In this document: one piece after another, positions 16,987-26,101 of the stretch
Layout: each line of letters begins with the position of its first letter
Numbering within the stretch: the stretch's first letter is position 1
Source of the DNA: Planctomycetota bacterium
GTDB lineage: Bacteria; Planctomycetota; Planctomycetia; Pirellulales; Pirellulaceae
Assembly: GCA_026692865.1 (NCBI GenBank)
Contig: JAPLNI010000043.1
Location: forward strand, 1 to 40,218
Direction: 5' to 3'
DNA length: 40,218 nucleotides
Translations under genes and position numbers: made by a program
Notes under the pieces: generated by a model
Told to the model about the DNA's origin: nothing
Seen by the model: the letters and a program-made list of their open reading frames with translations, nothing else
Database searches by the model: none

Positions 16987-17898
16987 ATGAATGATTACAG
17001 CCTAACCCACCTCAAACAGCTTGAGGCCGAGAGTATTCACGTCATTCGGGAAGTCGCTGCCGAGTTTAAGAAACCGGTCATGCTCTATTCGATCGGCAAA
17101 GACTCGGCGGTCATGACTCACTTGGCCTTGAAGGCGTTCTATCCCGGGAAACCGCCGTTTCCATTTCTCCACGTCGATACGACGTGGAAATTCAAAGAAA
17201 TGATTGCTTTTCGCGAGCAATACGTGCGTAGGGAACTCGGAATTCAGCTCTATGTGAACATCAATCACGAAGGGCTGAAGCTGGGAATCGACCCGGCAGA
17301 AAACAGTGAGAAGCACACGGAAGTCATGAAAACCGATTCGCTCAAAGCCGCGTTGACTCAGTATGGTTTCGACGCAGCCTTCGGTGGAGCTCGTCGGGAC
17401 GAAGAGAAATCGCGTGCGAAAGAGCGTGTATTTTCCTTTCGTGATAAATTTCATCGTTGGGATCCTAAGAACCAGCGGCCGGAACTTTGGAACCTGTACA
17501 ACACGAAAGTGAATCCGGGAGAAAGTATTCGCGTGTTCCCGCTCTCGAATTGGACGGAGCTGGATGTTTGGCAATACATTTATCTCGAAAACATTCCGCT
17601 TCCGCAATTGTACTTTGCCAAAGAAAGACCTGTCGTCTTTCGAAATGGGACCTGGATCATGGTCGATGACGACCGTTTAAAGCTAAAGCCGGGCGAGAAG
17701 ATCGAGCATAAAATGGTTCGTTTCCGAACGCTAGGTTGCTATCCACTTACGGGTGGCGTTGAATCCAACGCTACTACGCTACCAGAAATTATTCAGGAAA
17801 TGTTGCTTACCAAGACCTCCGAACGGCAGGGACGAATGATCGATAAAGATTCCGGTGGTGCGGGCATGGAAGAGAAGAAGAAGCAAGGGTATTTCTAA
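16987..17898 (+). CDS. cysD: Sulfate adenylyltransferase subunit 2
   Basis: Catalytic subunit of ATP sulfurylase, which makes adenosine 5'-phosphosulfate (APS) from ATP and sulfate together with CysN. 303 residues, the normal length. The PP-loop motif is SIGKDSAVM, followed by [62 protein letters not shown] and a C-terminal [11 protein letters not shown]. It is two bases upstream of cysNC, so the two form an operon. The start ATG agrees with the family (an L-x-x-LEAES-type beginning, here [16 protein letters not shown]). Confidence 0.97.
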   Translation: MNDYSLTHLKQLEAESIHVIREVAAEFKKPVMLYSIGKDSAVMTHLALKAFYPGKPPFPFLHVDTTWKFKEMIAFREQYVRRELGIQLYVNINHEGLKLGIDPAENSEKHTEVMKTDSLKAALTQYGFDAAFGGARRDEEKSRAKERVFSFRDKFHRWDPKNQRPELWNLYNTKVNPGESIRVFPLSNWTELDVWQYIYLENIPLPQLYFAKERPVVFRNGTWIMVDDDRLKLKPGEKIEHKMVRFRTLGCYPLTGGVESNATTLPEIIQEMLLTKTSERQGRMIDKDSGGAGMEEKKKQGYF

Positions 17899-17900
17899 AT

Positions 17901-19853
17901 ATGTCACATCAAAGCGATCTCATCTCGGAAGATATTCTCGCCTATTTGGAGCAGCACGAACGCAAGGAACTCCTACGTTTTATTACGTGCGGTAGCGTTG
18001 ACGACGGAAAAAGCACGCTCATCGGGCGGCTACTTTTTGATTCGAAGATGCTTTACGAAGATCAGTTGGCTCAGCTGGAATCCGAAAGCATCACCCACGG
18101 AACAGTTGGCGGCAAATTTGATCCGGCCCTTGTGACCGATGGACTCAAAGCTGAACGCGAGCAGGGAATTACCATCGATGTCGCCTACCGTTATTTTTCA
18201 ACGGCAAAGCGCAAATTTATCATCGCCGATACGCCTGGCCACGAGCAATACACTCGGAACATGGCCACCGGTGCGTCCACAGCGGACTTGGCGGTTATCT
18301 TGATTGATGCCCGGCAGGGTGTTCTTACGCAAACAAAACGGCACAGCTTTATCGTGTCATTGCTCGGTATTCGCCACGTCGTCGTGACGGTTAACAAGAT
18401 GGACTTGGTTGGCTTTAGCGAAGCGCGATTCGAAGAAATCTGCAACGAATATCGATCTTTCGCGTCGCGTTTAGATCTACCTGACGTCCACTTTATCCCG
18501 ATATCAGCCCTCAATGGCGACAACGTTGTGGATCCAAGCCCTCACATGCCTTGGTACCGTGGATCCACCCTGATGAATTTCTTGGAATCGGTTTACATCG
18601 GTTCTGATCGCAATTTGGAAGACTTCCGATTCCCGGTTCAGTTCGTCAGCCGTCCTAATTTAGACTTCCGAGGATTCTGCGGGACCATCGGCTCTGGAAT
18701 CATTCGCGTTGGTGACGAAGTGATGATCTTGCCTTCGAAGCGGACCACCAAAGTCAAACGTATTGTTACCTATGACGGGGACTTGGAAGAAGCGTTCTCT
18801 CTTCAAAGTGTAACGCTAGTCCTGGAAGACGAAGTCGATTGCAGTCGCGGTGATATGATAGTTCGCCCCGGGAACGTCCCCAAGATTTCGCAGCAATTTG
18901 ATGCGACTATTGTCTGGATGGCATCCGAAGGTTTAGTACCAGGTAAAACTTATCTGTTTAAGCAAACAGCTCTATCAGCGATCGGGCAAATCGATTCGCT
19001 GCGATACCGTGTAGATGTTAACACGTTGCATCGCTCGCCCGCACCCGACTTACAGCTAAACGAGATTGGTCGTTGCGCGGTAACGATCAATCAACCGATG
19101 TTCTTTGATTCCTATCGTCGCAACAAGGCGACCGGATCGTTCATCATCATTGATCGAATCACGAACATCACTGTCGGTGCGGGAATGATCACAGATCGAG
19201 ATGTCGTTAAGGGCGCGAAGGTTGCAGCTTGGGAATCTATCGAACCAACTGTCGTTGGGGAAAGTGATGGAGTCACAGCGGTGACCTCGACCGAACGCGC
19301 CGCACGCTATGGACAACAGCCGGCCACGATTCTTCTGACGGGACTGAGCGGTTGCGGTAAGAGCGAAATTGCTATCGCCCTGGAACGCAGGCTCTTTGAG
19401 CAAGGTCGCGCTGTCGCGGTTATCGACGGCGAACAAATTCGACGTGGTATCAACCAAGATTTGGGATACTCCGTGGAAGATCGGAGCGAGAACTTAAGAC
19501 GCTCTGCTTACTTGGCAAGGCTTTTGAACGATCAAGGACTACTATGCTTAGCGGCCTTCGTGGCTCCAAGCCAATCGATTCGACAACGCGTATCTGACGT
19601 GGTTGGTACCGATAGGTTTATCACGGTCTACGTTAAAGCCTCTGAGCAAGTTCGACGCAAACGTGATGCAAAGGGTCTCTACGCCAAAGCTGAACAAGGT
19701 CTACTACCAGACTTCACCGCCGTTCTGGCCAACTACGAAGTGCCCGATAACGCGGACCTAGTATTGGATACTGGCGAGCTAAGCTACGATGATTGCGTCG
19801 ACAAACTAATCGCGTTGATGGTTGAGAGAAAGCTAATCCCAGCCCGAGACTAA
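17901..19853 (+). CDS. cysNC: Bifunctional sulfate adenylyltransferase subunit 1 / adenylylsulfate kinase
   Basis: 650 residues. Residues 1-430 form CysN, a GTPase that drives ATP sulfurylase: [17 protein letters not shown], the [12 protein letters not shown] switch, VNKMDL, and two elongation-factor-like beta barrels. Residues 470-650 form CysC (APS kinase): P-loop GLSGCGKS at 481-488, [16 protein letters not shown] from 509, ENLRR and [10 protein letters not shown]. Compared with typical CysC, the residue after the P-loop is Glu instead of Thr, the DGD motif reads DGE, and the phosphoserine of FISP is replaced (FVAP). The APS-binding Arg and Asn residues appear kept. The product, PAPS, serves sulfation or assimilation. 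No cysH or cysI is nearby. Confidence 0.95.
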   Translation: MSHQSDLISEDILAYLEQHERKELLRFITCGSVDDGKSTLIGRLLFDSKMLYEDQLAQLESESITHGTVGGKFDPALVTDGLKAEREQGITIDVAYRYFSTAKRKFIIADTPGHEQYTRNMATGASTADLAVILIDARQGVLTQTKRHSFIVSLLGIRHVVVTVNKMDLVGFSEARFEEICNEYRSFASRLDLPDVHFIPISALNGDNVVDPSPHMPWYRGSTLMNFLESVYIGSDRNLEDFRFPVQFVSRPNLDFRGFCGTIGSGIIRVGDEVMILPSKRTTKVKRIVTYDGDLEEAFSLQSVTLVLEDEVDCSRGDMIVRPGNVPKISQQFDATIVWMASEGLVPGKTYLFKQTALSAIGQIDSLRYRVDVNTLHRSPAPDLQLNEIGRCAVTINQPMFFDSYRRNKATGSFIIIDRITNITVGAGMITDRDVVKGAKVAAWESIEPTVVGESDGVTAVTSTERAARYGQQPATILLTGLSGCGKSEIAIALERRLFEQGRAVAVIDGEQIRRGINQDLGYSVEDRSENLRRSAYLARLLNDQGLLCLAAFVAPSQSIRQRVSDVVGTDRFITVYVKASEQVRRKRDAKGLYAKAEQGLLPDFTAVLANYEVPDNADLVLDTGELSYDDCVDKLIALMVERKLIPARD

Positions 19854-19880
19854 CGTGCCAGGCCCCACGTCCGAAACCAA

Positions 19881-19943
19881 GTAGGTGCCGCTTGCCGAGC
19901 GGCATCAATGGATGATGGGATTCGCCCGGCAGGCGAACCCTAC
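19881..19943. repeat. Inverted pair of GTAGG hairpins with differing stems
   Basis: Hairpin 1: GTAGG, stem TGCCGCT (19886-19892), loop TGCCG, stem AGCGGCA (19898-19904). Hairpin 2, on the opposite strand (19920-19943): GTAGG, stem GTTCGCC, loop TGCCG, stem GGCGAAT. Flank and loop are identical while the stem arms differ together. Outer flanks CCAAGTAGG and CCTACTAACTTGG extend the symmetry. The pair lies between convergent cysNC and the DUF1598 gene and could also terminate transcription. Confidence 0.75.
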
Positions 19944-19967
19944 TAACTTGGCAACTGCAAACAAAGA

Positions 19968-21401
19968 CTAGTCCCACCACCATTGGTTGGCGGCTAGGTC
20001 AACTGGAGCGGCGGCTGTTTTTTGATCTTCGACTAATCCCGAATCGGCTTGCGTTGATTCACTGGATGCAAGCTTCCGCGCCGAGATGTGAACACCTCCT
20101 CCGATTGGAGTGAGAAGTCTTGAGCCTCTCCAAATTGCATTCACTGCGGTCTCTACGTTCGCAGGCGTTTGAGCTACTTCAATACCGAATTGCTTTTCAT
20201 CACCGAAACAACTGAGAGCCCAATTTGCTTTTTGGTACAGATCTTGTTGCTGGATGAAGGCGGCACACACACTCAGGTCGAACATGTTACGCATGTCGTA
20301 AAACACGGGTGTGACCTCTGCGAGTTGCTCAAACTTTTCGGTGAACTCTTTGGTGAATGCTTTGCTTGCTGCATCGCCACCTTTGGTTGACTTGGAACGT
20401 TGTCCCGCGCGATCAACGCGTTCATCTTCGCCGACTAGCTTGACGCCTTGGCCTTCAAGTTTCAAGACAGTCGAATCAGGGCTTACTTTGACACCGCTGT
20501 AATCAGCCATAAAGTACCATCGTTGCATCGAATTGGCCGAACCACTGCTTGGATTGGCTCGTGCTACCCAGCTCTTGAGTGGAATCGCAGGTACTTCCAA
20601 TCCAATACCGATCATTTTCATGCGATAATCTGCTTCGACAAGAGTTTGAGCGAAACGCGTCGAGGCTGGGATGCCATGGATCGAGACGGTTTGAAGCCCA
20701 AGTGCGTTCTTCATTCCGTTAGCGATCGCGGCAACATTTGCGTTGGCTGTGATGGAACCGATCGAGCTGTGGAAGGCTTGCATACGAGCCAAACCTTCTT
20801 GCGTTGGGTCGATCGAGCAACTGATCCAGTCGGTCTTTTCATGACCAGGTCCAAAGGTTCGAAGGGCTAATGCCAAATCGTCTACACGAATCGCTGGACG
20901 GCCCGAAAGCAATCCAACATTTCGACCCATAGCGTCTTGGATTGTTTCTTCAGCAGGACCCGCTATAACAATGTCTTGCGACCCTGGTAGATAGATCACA
21001 TATTGAACGCGAGTAAGACCAGCTACGGTTTCAATTTCGTTGTCGAGAGCAATACCGGCATCGATTCGTCGCTTGACTTCTTTTTCAAGCCTCGTGAGAG
21101 ACACTTTACGGAGAGCACTTGTCTTCACGTCCCCTTTGGCTCGACCTTGTAATGCTGCGTCGCGTTGAGCTTTAGCAAGCCGCGGATCAAACTCGCGAAG
21201 GCTTAGAACTCCATCTGGGTTGATATCGATACCGGCTACACCGGCTAGCGCAGAAGCGGTTCCTGTGCCACCACCTCCGCCACCACCGCCACCACCGCCA
21301 CCTTGTCCAAGTGCAGAACCAGTGAGTCCGCAAGCGGCAACTAGGCCGGCGGTCATCAAAGCTGAATGAAAGAATCGACGCGACACGGCAAGACGAGCCA
21401 T
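19968..21401 (-). CDS. Secreted DUF1598-type planctomycete protein
   Basis: 477 residues. The N-terminus (SRRFFHSALMTAGLVAACGLTGSALG) is a signal peptide with a twin Arg. A run of 12 glycines encoded by a GGN repeat (about 21269-21303) follows directly. The body contains YVIYLPGSQDIVIAGPAEE, then AIRVDDLALALRTFG and ISCSIDPTQEGLARMQ, which I associate with DUF1598, a family largely restricted to planctomycetes and without known function. The protein is therefore probably exported. GAGGC about 8 bases before the ATG may be the ribosome binding site. It is divergent from the proline-rich gene, with a conspicuous inverted repeat between them. Confidence 0.8.
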   Translation of the reverse strand: MARLAVSRRFFHSALMTAGLVAACGLTGSALGQGGGGGGGGGGGGTGTASALAGVAGIDINPDGVLSLREFDPRLAKAQRDAALQGRAKGDVKTSALRKVSLTRLEKEVKRRIDAGIALDNEIETVAGLTRVQYVIYLPGSQDIVIAGPAEETIQDAMGRNVGLLSGRPAIRVDDLALALRTFGPGHEKTDWISCSIDPTQEGLARMQAFHSSIGSITANANVAAIANGMKNALGLQTVSIHGIPASTRFAQTLVEADYRMKMIGIGLEVPAIPLKSWVARANPSSGSANSMQRWYFMADYSGVKVSPDSTVLKLEGQGVKLVGEDERVDRAGQRSKSTKGGDAASKAFTKEFTEKFEQLAEVTPVFYDMRNMFDLSVCAAFIQQQDLYQKANWALSCFGDEKQFGIEVAQTPANVETAVNAIWRGSRLLTPIGGGVHISARKLASSESTQADSGLVEDQKTAAAPVDLAANQWWWD

Positions 21402-21481
21402 GGGAATGCCTCTGAGAGGTGAGTTTACTGGATAGATGCAATGGCAGAATTTCCGACACGAAATTCCATCACTTAAAGATA

Positions 21482-21526
21482 GTCACCGAATCACCAAGAT
21501 GCAACAACTTAGCGGGATTCGGTGAC
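21482..21526. promoter_or_regulatory. 11-bp inverted repeat in the divergent promoter region
   Basis: GTCACCGAATC (21482-21492) and GATTCGGTGAC (21516-21526) are perfect inverted copies separated by 23 bp. They lie between two divergent genes for exported proteins. They could bind a dimeric regulator or form an RNA hairpin in the leader of the minus-strand gene. No function is established. Confidence 0.35.
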
Positions 21527-21663
21527 CTGGGCAAAATTAGAATTGTCGGCTGTGCGCAGAATCTTTGTCACTTTCGGTTTTCTACGCAGAATTGCTAAAG
21601 TTCCCGTTGACCCTTCCCCGGGTCGCCCGCTATTTCCAAGGGGGCAGGGAAGTTTTTTAAATT

Positions 21664-23385
21664 ATGGCAACACAAAAATCGAATCTTAAAAGCCGTCGCT
21701 GGAGGGGTACTGCGCCTCGACCAGAGTTGTTTCGGTTGGTATTTGCGGCTTTTGCACTCGCATGTCTTGTCAATTCTGCTTCGTGGGGCCAACAAGTCCA
21801 GTTCCCGTCAAGTGGTGCAGGAGCAGCACCTGGGTCGCTAAACACTAGCAACCCTTGGAACACAGCCCCACCCCCGACGGGTGTATTCCCACCTGGATCG
21901 GGTACATCCGGTTGGCCGCCACCACCTAGCAACACTGGCACTTTCGGCGCACCAACAATCTCACCAATCATGCCAACGAACGCTGGCGCAGCCAGCTCGG
22001 GCGTCTCGGTACGTCCTAATAGCTCGCCCTTGCTTCCACCGACTTACACCGGTGCCCCACCGACGCAACCTTTCAACGCCTCCCCGTATCCAAGTCCGAC
22101 TTTTCCAACCCAACCTTATTCGGCTCAGCCCTACGCTGGGCAGCCCTACGCTGGGCAGCCATATGCCGGGCAGCCCTACGCAGGTCAACCCGGCACCCCA
22201 ACCTATTATCCATCGCCGAGCAACCTTTGGGGGCTCGGAAATCTTTTTGGGACGATTCAGCCGCAACCCTATGCTTCGGCTCCTTCGCCCTATGGTTATC
22301 CAACGGGTTATCCGGTTGGGGCAGTTCCATCGGGAGCGTTCCCGACCTCTGCACCCGTTTTTTCAAATACTTATCCTCCGTCGGTCTACCCCAATGCTCA
22401 ACCACCGACATTGTTCCCCAGCGGGTATGGAACTCCGACTCAGGTGCAATCTGGTGTCCCGATAGGGCAGCCCTATTTCGTACAGCCGGGCCAACAGCCG
22501 ACAGTCGGGAACCCGAATACTTTGCAAACGCCGACGAGCCCCATGATGAGCAATAGTTTCACACAAGATCCGCTCGGCTACACGAGCCGGTTTTTTGTGA
22601 CGCCTCGATTTCGACAGTCCTGGATCAACGGCAACAACGATCCGACATCACTGGAAATAAACGACAGCGAAGTTTCTGCCCTTTTTCAAATCCCACGATT
22701 CTTCGGTTCGACCCAGCCGCTCTACATGGCTCCGTCGTTTGCAATTCATCTATGGGATGGACCCCGAAACGGAACCGCAGATCTACCGGGATCGGCTTAT
22801 AGCGCATTCATGGATTTTGGTTGGGAGACGAATCCGGCTCAAACATTTGGCCTAGAAACGGGGATTCGAATTGGCGTCTTCACCGACTTCAATACATTCA
22901 ACTCCGACAGCCTCCGCATCCCTGGAAAAATTATCGGTCGAGCGAGGCTAACCCCAAACGCAACGGCTCGTATTGGGGCCTATTGGCTTGCACGAAATCG
23001 CATCAAGCTACTTCCCGCAGCGGGAATTCTGTGGACACCTAATCCCGACACGCGATTTGATATCTTCTTTCCCGAACCCAAATTGGCGCACTATCTCTCA
23101 ACAATCGGCAACAAGGATTGTTGGTGGTATGTCACGGGATACTATGGCGGAGGGGCGTGGACAATACAGCGAGCCGACGGAAGCAGCGATGATATCGACC
23201 TGAACGACATTCGCGTCTGCCTTGGATTCGAATGGGGTCGCAACGAAGCACTTCGCCTTGGGCAGCGATGTTCGTTCTTCGAAGCTGGCTACGCCTTCAA
23301 TCGCGAGGTGATCTACCGAGTAAGACCTCAAGATAATCTGGACGTCGACTCGAGCCTCGTACTCCGAGCCGGGTTCATCTACTAG
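21664..23385 (+). CDS. Proline-rich exported protein with probable outer-membrane C-terminal domain
   Basis: 573 residues. A signal peptide (LVFAAFALACLVNSASWGQ) is followed by about 270 residues rich in Pro, Gly, Thr, Tyr and Gln. These include four tandem five-residue AGQPY-type units encoded by 15-bp DNA repeats at 22126-22185. From about residue 300 the sequence becomes an ordered, aromatic-rich domain with alternating strands (SRFFVTPRFRQSWINGN, FMDFGWETNPAQTFGLETGIRIGVF, VTGYYGGGAWTIQ) and ends VLRAGFIY. This pattern suggests an outer-membrane beta-barrel with an N-terminal wall-spanning linker. I do not recognise a named family. GGGAAG lies about 13 bp before the ATG. Confidence 0.78.
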   Translation: MATQKSNLKSRRWRGTAPRPELFRLVFAAFALACLVNSASWGQQVQFPSSGAGAAPGSLNTSNPWNTAPPPTGVFPPGSGTSGWPPPPSNTGTFGAPTISPIMPTNAGAASSGVSVRPNSSPLLPPTYTGAPPTQPFNASPYPSPTFPTQPYSAQPYAGQPYAGQPYAGQPYAGQPGTPTYYPSPSNLWGLGNLFGTIQPQPYASAPSPYGYPTGYPVGAVPSGAFPTSAPVFSNTYPPSVYPNAQPPTLFPSGYGTPTQVQSGVPIGQPYFVQPGQQPTVGNPNTLQTPTSPMMSNSFTQDPLGYTSRFFVTPRFRQSWINGNNDPTSLEINDSEVSALFQIPRFFGSTQPLYMAPSFAIHLWDGPRNGTADLPGSAYSAFMDFGWETNPAQTFGLETGIRIGVFTDFNTFNSDSLRIPGKIIGRARLTPNATARIGAYWLARNRIKLLPAAGILWTPNPDTRFDIFFPEPKLAHYLSTIGNKDCWWYVTGYYGGGAWTIQRADGSSDDIDLNDIRVCLGFEWGRNEALRLGQRCSFFEAGYAFNREVIYRVRPQDNLDVDSSLVLRAGFIY

Positions 23386-23633
23386 ACGCCCCAACACGTA
23401 GGACGGGACAATGGTCCCACACTACGGACTCTCACTTACTTCGTGAGTAAAGGACCAACGAGGCAGATCGCTGGAGATAATCCTAAATCCTGATGTTTTC
23501 ATGTGTCTTACGACATCTGCTACCAATTAATTTAGACTGACAAAAGTTGAGAAACTAATCCAACTATAAAAAATGCCCGGGAGATTTCCCGGGCATTTTG
23601 AATTTATCCTTTGCGAGTTCTATTCGGAACTCA
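23386..23633. repeat. Intergenic hairpins, including a GTAGC/GTAA-type half element
   Basis: Contains GGGAC-AAT-GGTCCC-type and CTCAC...GTGAG hairpins at about 23401-23452. At 23501-23524 it has GTCTTACGACATCTGCTAC, which matches the right half of the paired element at 33403-33484. The terminator at 23570-23599 is listed separately. The region separates convergent genes. Confidence 0.5.
23570..23599 (-). terminator. Rho-independent terminator after rpsG
   Basis: A perfect 13-bp stem (AAAATGCCCGGGA / TCCCGGGCATTTT) with a 4-base loop. On the minus strand it is followed by TTATAG, so the T-run continues from the stem. It closes the rpsL-rpsG transcript 35 bp after rpsG and could also stop the convergent proline-rich gene. 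Confidence 0.88.
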
Positions 23634-24104
23634 CTACCAAGCGAAGTGAGCGAACGCCTTGTTAGCGTCAGCCATTCGATGGGTGTTTTCTCGCTTGGTG
23701 ATCGCAACGCCTTCTTTGCGATACGCTGCAAGAAGTTCGTCGGATAGCTTGAGGTGCATCGCTCGACCCTTCTTATCGCGAACGGCGGCAAGGATCCATC
23801 GGAAAGCCAACGATTGCTGACGAGCTCGATTGACTTGCATTGGAACTTGATAAGAAGCACCACCGACTCGCTTTGAACGAACTTCGATGTATGGCTTCAC
23901 GTTTTCGATCGCTTGCTCGAAGACTTCGATCGCTGGTCGATCTTTTACCTTTTCGCCAATTTCAGTCAGAGCGTTGTAAAAAACACCCTGTGCGGTGGTC
24001 TTCTTGCCATCGTACATCAAGCAGTTGATGAACTTGGAGGCCAACAACGAATTGAATCGAGGATCTGGTTTAAGAGAAGTGCGAGAAGCAGTGATTTTAC
24101 CCAT
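23634..24104 (-). CDS. rpsG: 30S ribosomal protein S7
   Basis: 156 residues, the normal bacterial length. S7 organises the head of the small subunit and binds the 3' domain of 16S rRNA near the decoding site. Recognised by [22 protein letters not shown], given as [12 protein letters not shown] and [10 protein letters not shown], by [19 protein letters not shown], by ALAFRWI-like SLAFRWIL and by the C-terminal [19 protein letters not shown]-type end (here [17 protein letters not shown]). It follows rpsL by 79 bp. No fusA or tuf follows. Confidence 0.97.
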   Translation of the reverse strand: MGKITASRTSLKPDPRFNSLLASKFINCLMYDGKKTTAQGVFYNALTEIGEKVKDRPAIEVFEQAIENVKPYIEVRSKRVGGASYQVPMQVNRARQQSLAFRWILAAVRDKKGRAMHLKLSDELLAAYRKEGVAITKRENTHRMADANKAFAHFAW

Positions 24105-24183
24105 GGAAGCGAACTACTTTAAAATCCGGTGTATTGCTGACTGTCTAAAAACATTTGAGAACGAGGGCGAAAGCCTGAAATCA

Positions 24184-24552
24184 CTAGGCCTTCTTTGCAC
24201 CATATCGGCTGCGTGACTGCTTACGACCGGTTACACCCAGTGTATCGCGAGATCCGCGAACAACCTTGTAACGAACCCCAGGCAAATCTCGAACTCGACC
24301 ACCCTGAATCAAAACGATCGAGTGTTCTTGGAGGTTGTGACCTTCGCCAGGAATATAAACGGTGACTTCTTTACCGTTGCTCAATCGAACCCGGGAAATC
24401 TTTCGAAGGGCCGAGTTAGGCTTCTTCGGAGTCATCGTCCTCACGAGGAGGCAAACGCCTTGCTTTTGCGGGCATTTTTCCAAAACAGGGCTTTTTGTTA
24501 CCGTCTTTTGAACGACACGATTTCGACGAACGAGCTGATTAATTGTCGGCAT
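24184..24552 (-). CDS. rpsL: 30S ribosomal protein S12
   Basis: 122 residues. S12 lies at the decoding centre and controls accuracy. [52 protein letters not shown] and [10 protein letters not shown] are all present. Lys43 of the TPKKPNS loop is conserved, but residue 88, normally Lys in GGRVKDLPG, is Arg (codon CGA read from 24291-24289). Asp89, the RimO methylthiolation site, is kept. It is followed by rpsG and preceded by tRNA-Leu on the same strand. Confidence 0.98.
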   Translation of the reverse strand: MPTINQLVRRNRVVQKTVTKSPVLEKCPQKQGVCLLVRTMTPKKPNSALRKISRVRLSNGKEVTVYIPGEGHNLQEHSIVLIQGGRVRDLPGVRYKVVRGSRDTLGVTGRKQSRSRYGAKKA

Positions 24553-24594
24553 AAATCAATTGCAACCAAACAAGATTGGATAGGATAATTACAG

Positions 24595-24678
24595 TACCAA
24601 AGGTGGGAGTCGAACCCACACGTCCGTTAAGGACACAGGATTTTGAGTCCAGCGCGTCTGCCATTCCGCCACTTTGGC
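24595..24678 (-). tRNA. tRNA-Leu (anticodon CAA)
   Basis: 84 bases, class II. The acceptor stem is GCCAAAG/CTTTGGT (first pair G-U) with discriminator A and no encoded CCA. The variable arm is TGTCCTTAACGGACG and the T-loop is GGTTCGACTCC. The anticodon loop CUCAAAA gives anticodon CAA, reading UUG codons. The anticodon stem CUGGA/UCCUG contains a U28-U42 mismatch; the more usual sequence has A28. The A36-A37-A38 stretch is the MiaA recognition motif. It lies between miaA and rpsL in the same orientation. Confidence 0.95.
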
Positions 24679-24949
24679 TTTCGAAAGCGATTCCCGTATC
24701 AGGCAATAACAGCAAACTGGATTTTCACCGAGACCGTCTGACGGGGATCGGGAACTATAACCGTAGGGCCCATTACCTTTCAAGTCGAAATATGCTCTGA
24801 GGAGGAGATGAATTGTGATTTTCTTTTCGCTGGCGGAAATAGAGTCCCAAATATCCAGTTTGGTGAAGCACTAGGACCATCGTCCCGAGCGAAAACTTTT
24901 GACGAAACTTAGCTCTAGGAAGTGATTGTGGTTCCATCGTACGGGCGTG

Positions 24950-25936
24950 TTAGGCAATGGAGGCGATTTTTAAGATATCGCGAGTCGCATCTTGAAGGTT
25001 GCCGGACTCTGAAATTGGAATTCGCTTGATCTCCTTGATCGAGCGAAACCAGATTTCCTGCCTTCTGACAAACTGCCGAGTGTGAACCAAAACTCGTTCG
25101 ATCGTGTCGGGCAGGGTCGCTTTGCCGCTCAGGTACTCGATCGGCTCCTTGTAACCTACAGCTTGCATTGCAGTTCTTCCTAGCTTTTGGTGTTTGGCCA
25201 AAAGTCCTTTAACTTCGTCTAAAAGCCCTGCTTCGAACATCCTTTCAACTCGTTCCTTCACCCTCTGATGCAGGGCGCTGCGGTCCCATCCGAGCACAAA
25301 AACGCGATTACAGTGTTTGTCGCCTATCCTTTCAAACTGAGTTTGCCAGTGACTCAGCGGTCTCCCGGTCAACATCGCGACCTCGAGAGCCCGTGTCATC
25401 CTCCGCTCGTCGTGAGGCAAAATTTTATGAGCGGACAAAGGATCTACGTGCATTAAACGACCACGCAAAGCCTCTAAACCGAACTCTTGTACGTCTTTTT
25501 GTACTGCTGCTCGGAAATCCCAGTCGGCTGGAGGTCCCAAAAACATACCGCGCAGAAGCGTTTTTAAATAAAGCGGAGTCCCACCAACGAACAAAACTTG
25601 ACGACCACGACTCCTGATCTCGTCGGCACAACGATGCGCGTCGATGACGAATTGAGAGACACTATAGTCCTCAGTCGGCTCCACTACGTCGATCAAATGG
25701 TGCGGGATTTCCCCCAAAATATCGCCGGTTGGCTTAGCCGTCCCAATGTCCATGCCTCGGTAAACTGCCATCGAATCAAGCGAAATGACTTCAGCGTTCA
25801 AGGCTTTTGCAAGGGGAATTGCCACTCGGGTCTTCCCGGACGCGGTTGGACCAGACAGATACCACGCATCAAGCAGCGGTTGCTTAAACCAGTCTTGAGA
25901 GACATTTTGTTCGAACATATTCATAGCCATAACCAA
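24950..25936 (-). CDS. miaA: tRNA dimethylallyltransferase
   Basis: Adds a dimethylallyl group to N6 of adenosine 37 in tRNAs that read codons starting with U. 328 residues. The P-loop is SGPTASGKTRVA. VISLDSMAVYRGMDIGTAKPT carries the catalytic Asp, and HHLIDVVEPTEDYSVSQF, FVGGTPLYLKTLLRG and QAVGYKEPIEYL all match. The C-terminus has the TRQFVRRQEIWF tRNA-binding segment. Several ATG codons cluster at the start (MVMAMNM); the first is used. It is divergent from hisE by about 165 bp. Downstream on the same strand lies the tRNA-Leu(CAA), a likely substrate. Confidence 0.97.
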   Translation of the reverse strand: MVMAMNMFEQNVSQDWFKQPLLDAWYLSGPTASGKTRVAIPLAKALNAEVISLDSMAVYRGMDIGTAKPTGDILGEIPHHLIDVVEPTEDYSVSQFVIDAHRCADEIRSRGRQVLFVGGTPLYLKTLLRGMFLGPPADWDFRAAVQKDVQEFGLEALRGRLMHVDPLSAHKILPHDERRMTRALEVAMLTGRPLSHWQTQFERIGDKHCNRVFVLGWDRSALHQRVKERVERMFEAGLLDEVKGLLAKHQKLGRTAMQAVGYKEPIEYLSGKATLPDTIERVLVHTRQFVRRQEIWFRSIKEIKRIPISESGNLQDATRDILKIASIA

Positions 25937-26101
25937 TCGAAAACTCCCGCCAAAAACTCCTGCCGACCCAGCACGCTCAGTAGCTTATTCTGCGAATCTC
26001 CCGTTTATGGATAACGGTCTCTCATTTATAGTGACGAGTCTACTATGCAATTGTAACGCATTCGCACACGAACTACCCGAGCAACCAACCGTCCGCTTCA
26101 C

